Made by a program: the position numbers and the translations under genes. From the NCBI GenBank assembly GCA_900320055.1, contig ONQS01000019.1, positions 1 through 42,688 on the forward strand: a stretch of DNA of 42,688 nucleotides, read 5' to 3'. This document shows, piece after piece, positions 41,497 to 42,688 of this stretch. The notes beneath the pieces are model-generated. The model was given only the letters and a program-made list of their open reading frames with translations, had not been told where the DNA came from and searched no databases. This DNA comes from an uncultured Prevotellaceae bacterium (GTDB lineage: Bacteria; Bacteroidota; Bacteroidia; Bacteroidales; Muribaculaceae). How positions within the stretch are numbered: the first letter of the stretch is position 1; the number at the start of each line of letters is the position of its first letter.

Positions 41497-42688
41497 TGAC
41501 CGTAGGCCAGCGCATAAAGTCCCTCTCGCAGGATTGGTTCCTGACAGAACCGCTCCTATTTGCCGTGTTGTGCACCCATGCCATCAAGCGTAACGACAAC
41601 ATGGGATGCGACATGCGGTGTGGCAAGGGCATCATCGAGTTTAACCCCGACCGTCTGGAGCACCTCGATGATAAGCAGTTGGCTCTCCGTCTCAAGGCCG
41701 AAGTGGTGCGCATCATCCTCAAGCATCCCTACCAGCGCCAACCTTACAACCCGCGACGCGACGTCATGCGGCTGTCGAGCGACCTCACCCTGTGTGATAA
41801 CCTTGAGGGCATGGACTCCATCGGTCTGGAACCGCCCACCATCTTCGACATCCCACGCGACCAGGCTTTTGAACAATACTACTCACTTATGGCAGGGCAG
41901 GTGACTCAATTCGAGCAGAATGCCGATAGTGACGGCATTCCCATAGACATGAACATGCCTGGCAACGGACAGGGCGATGCCGACAGTGACCAGGTCACCG
42001 ACAGTCTGCTCCAAGCCGATGCCGGGGCTTCGCTTTGGGACGAGGACGAACTGATGAGTGAGCGGGTCAACCACGAGATCGAAACCGCTCAGCGCTGCAA
42101 CCAGTGGGGATCACTCAGTGGCGACCTCAAGGCTCTTATCGAGAGTACGCTGGTGAGCAAGCAGAACTTCCGTGCCATCCTCAGCCAGTTCCGCGCCAGC
42201 ATCCTCAGTGCCAAGCGCCACCTCACACGCATGCGCCCCAACCGCCGCTACGGCTTCGACGCCATGGGTAGCCAGTATGCCTACAGCACCTGCCTGCTTG
42301 TCGCCGTCGACGTCAGCGGCAGTGTACCCGACGAGGACATACAACGGTTTCTTGCCGTCATCAACCGCTTCTTTAAGCAGGGCATTGAGCGCATCGAGGT
42401 CATCGAGTTTGACAGCCACATCACCACACCAGAGCCCCTGCTGCTCAAGCAGGCCACACGCAGCATCCGCGTGACCGGCCGTGGCGGCACCAATTTCCAG
42501 CCCGCTATCGACTACTATTACCAGAACGAGCAATACGACGGCCTGGTATTCCTCACCGACGGCTACGCCCCCACTCCCAAGGTGCCCGACGACAAGCGCC
42601 ACAAGCCCATCGCCTGGATCCTCACCACGCAGGGCGGCAACGAGGCTAACCTCAAGCCCATAGGCCCCGTGGTCCGCATCACCGGCCT
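41496..42688 (+). CDS. VWA protein with degenerate metallopeptidase-like N-terminus (DUF2201 type), 3' end beyond window
   Basis: The frame is open from the ATG at 41496 to the window edge (397 codons seen, no stop). The N-terminal part resembles the DUF2201 putative metallopeptidase domain, but the expected HExxH reads AEVVR (A68, E69, R72), so it is probably inactive. An acidic linker (about 145-185) and a helical part precede a VWA domain with an intact MIDAS: D272, S274 and S276 in VAVDVSGSV, T332 in GGTNF and D355 in FLTDGY. It is the natural partner of the MoxR ATPase, with which it overlaps by one base. Confidence 0.9.
   Translation, partial: MTVGQRIKSLSQDWFLTEPLLFAVLCTHAIKRNDNMGCDMRCGKGIIEFNPDRLEHLDDKQLALRLKAEVVRIILKHPYQRQPYNPRRDVMRLSSDLTLCDNLEGMDSIGLEPPTIFDIPRDQAFEQYYSLMAGQVTQFEQNADSDGIPIDMNMPGNGQGDADSDQVTDSLLQADAGASLWDEDELMSERVNHEIETAQRCNQWGSLSGDLKALIESTLVSKQNFRAILSQFRASILSAKRHLTRMRPNRRYGFDAMGSQYAYSTCLLVAVDVSGSVPDEDIQRFLAVINRFFKQGIERIEVIEFDSHITTPEPLLLKQATRSIRVTGRGGTNFQPAIDYYYQNEQYDGLVFLTDGYAPTPKVPDDKRHKPIAWILTTQGGNEANLKPIGPVVRITG

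Overview
The window reads as chromosome of an anaerobic gut-type Bacteroidales, most like Muribaculaceae or Prevotella relatives. The grounds are the many Bacteroidota promoters with a TAnnTTTG -7 box, the near absence of Shine-Dalgarno sequences, BspA-type leucine-rich-repeat proteins, dockerin-tailed secreted proteins, a C10 (streptopain-type) protease, Omp28, and Bacteroidales-only families such as DUF3256 and DUF4491. GC content is moderate and coding is dense. No phage, transposase, CRISPR array or rRNA was seen. The genus is an inference.

Layout. 1-5.3 kb (minus strand): tRNA-Leu; an operon of M48 lipoprotein protease, DUF3256, xseA and xseB; then mrp and trmB. 5.3-9.6 kb (minus): two paralogous secreted LRR proteins, each with a dockerin pair and a cohesin-like region. 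9.8-18.7 kb (plus): six genes encoding a VWA-like lipoprotein, a four-helix membrane protein, a tubulin/FtsZ-like protein, a giant Hsp70/actin-like ATPase with some resemblance to SrfB, a membrane-anchored adaptor and a tail-anchored zinc ribbon. This is the most unusual system in the window. 18.9-24.8 kb (plus): housekeeping and envelope genes (DUF4491, trmD, FtsB/DivIC-like, coaX, an outer-membrane barrel, lptC, CBS/CorC protein). 24.9-27.5 kb: tRNA-Asp, an Omp28-dockerin protein, tRNA-Pro. 27.6-32.5 kb: aspS, Nif3-like, C4 zinc-ribbon coiled coil, tdk, a YvlD/holin-like protein. 32.7-34 kb: a 69-bp tandem array that looks like repeated copies of the promoter of the following YitT-family gene. 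34-39 kb: a C10 protease with dockerin, and an MBOAT acyltransferase. 39.2 kb to the end: an unknown 380-residue protein, a MoxR AAA+ ATPase and a VWA protein cut by the window edge.

Two themes cut across the regions. First, a 7-bp repeat (sense-strand consensus near CTAACAA) lies between genes at five places, always in the same orientation relative to a neighbouring gene, and four times it contains the upstream gene's stop codon. Second, four secreted proteins of three unrelated types share double dockerin motifs, and two of them also carry a cohesin-like region, which suggests a surface assembly.

All functions come from reading motifs and gene order. No database search was run.
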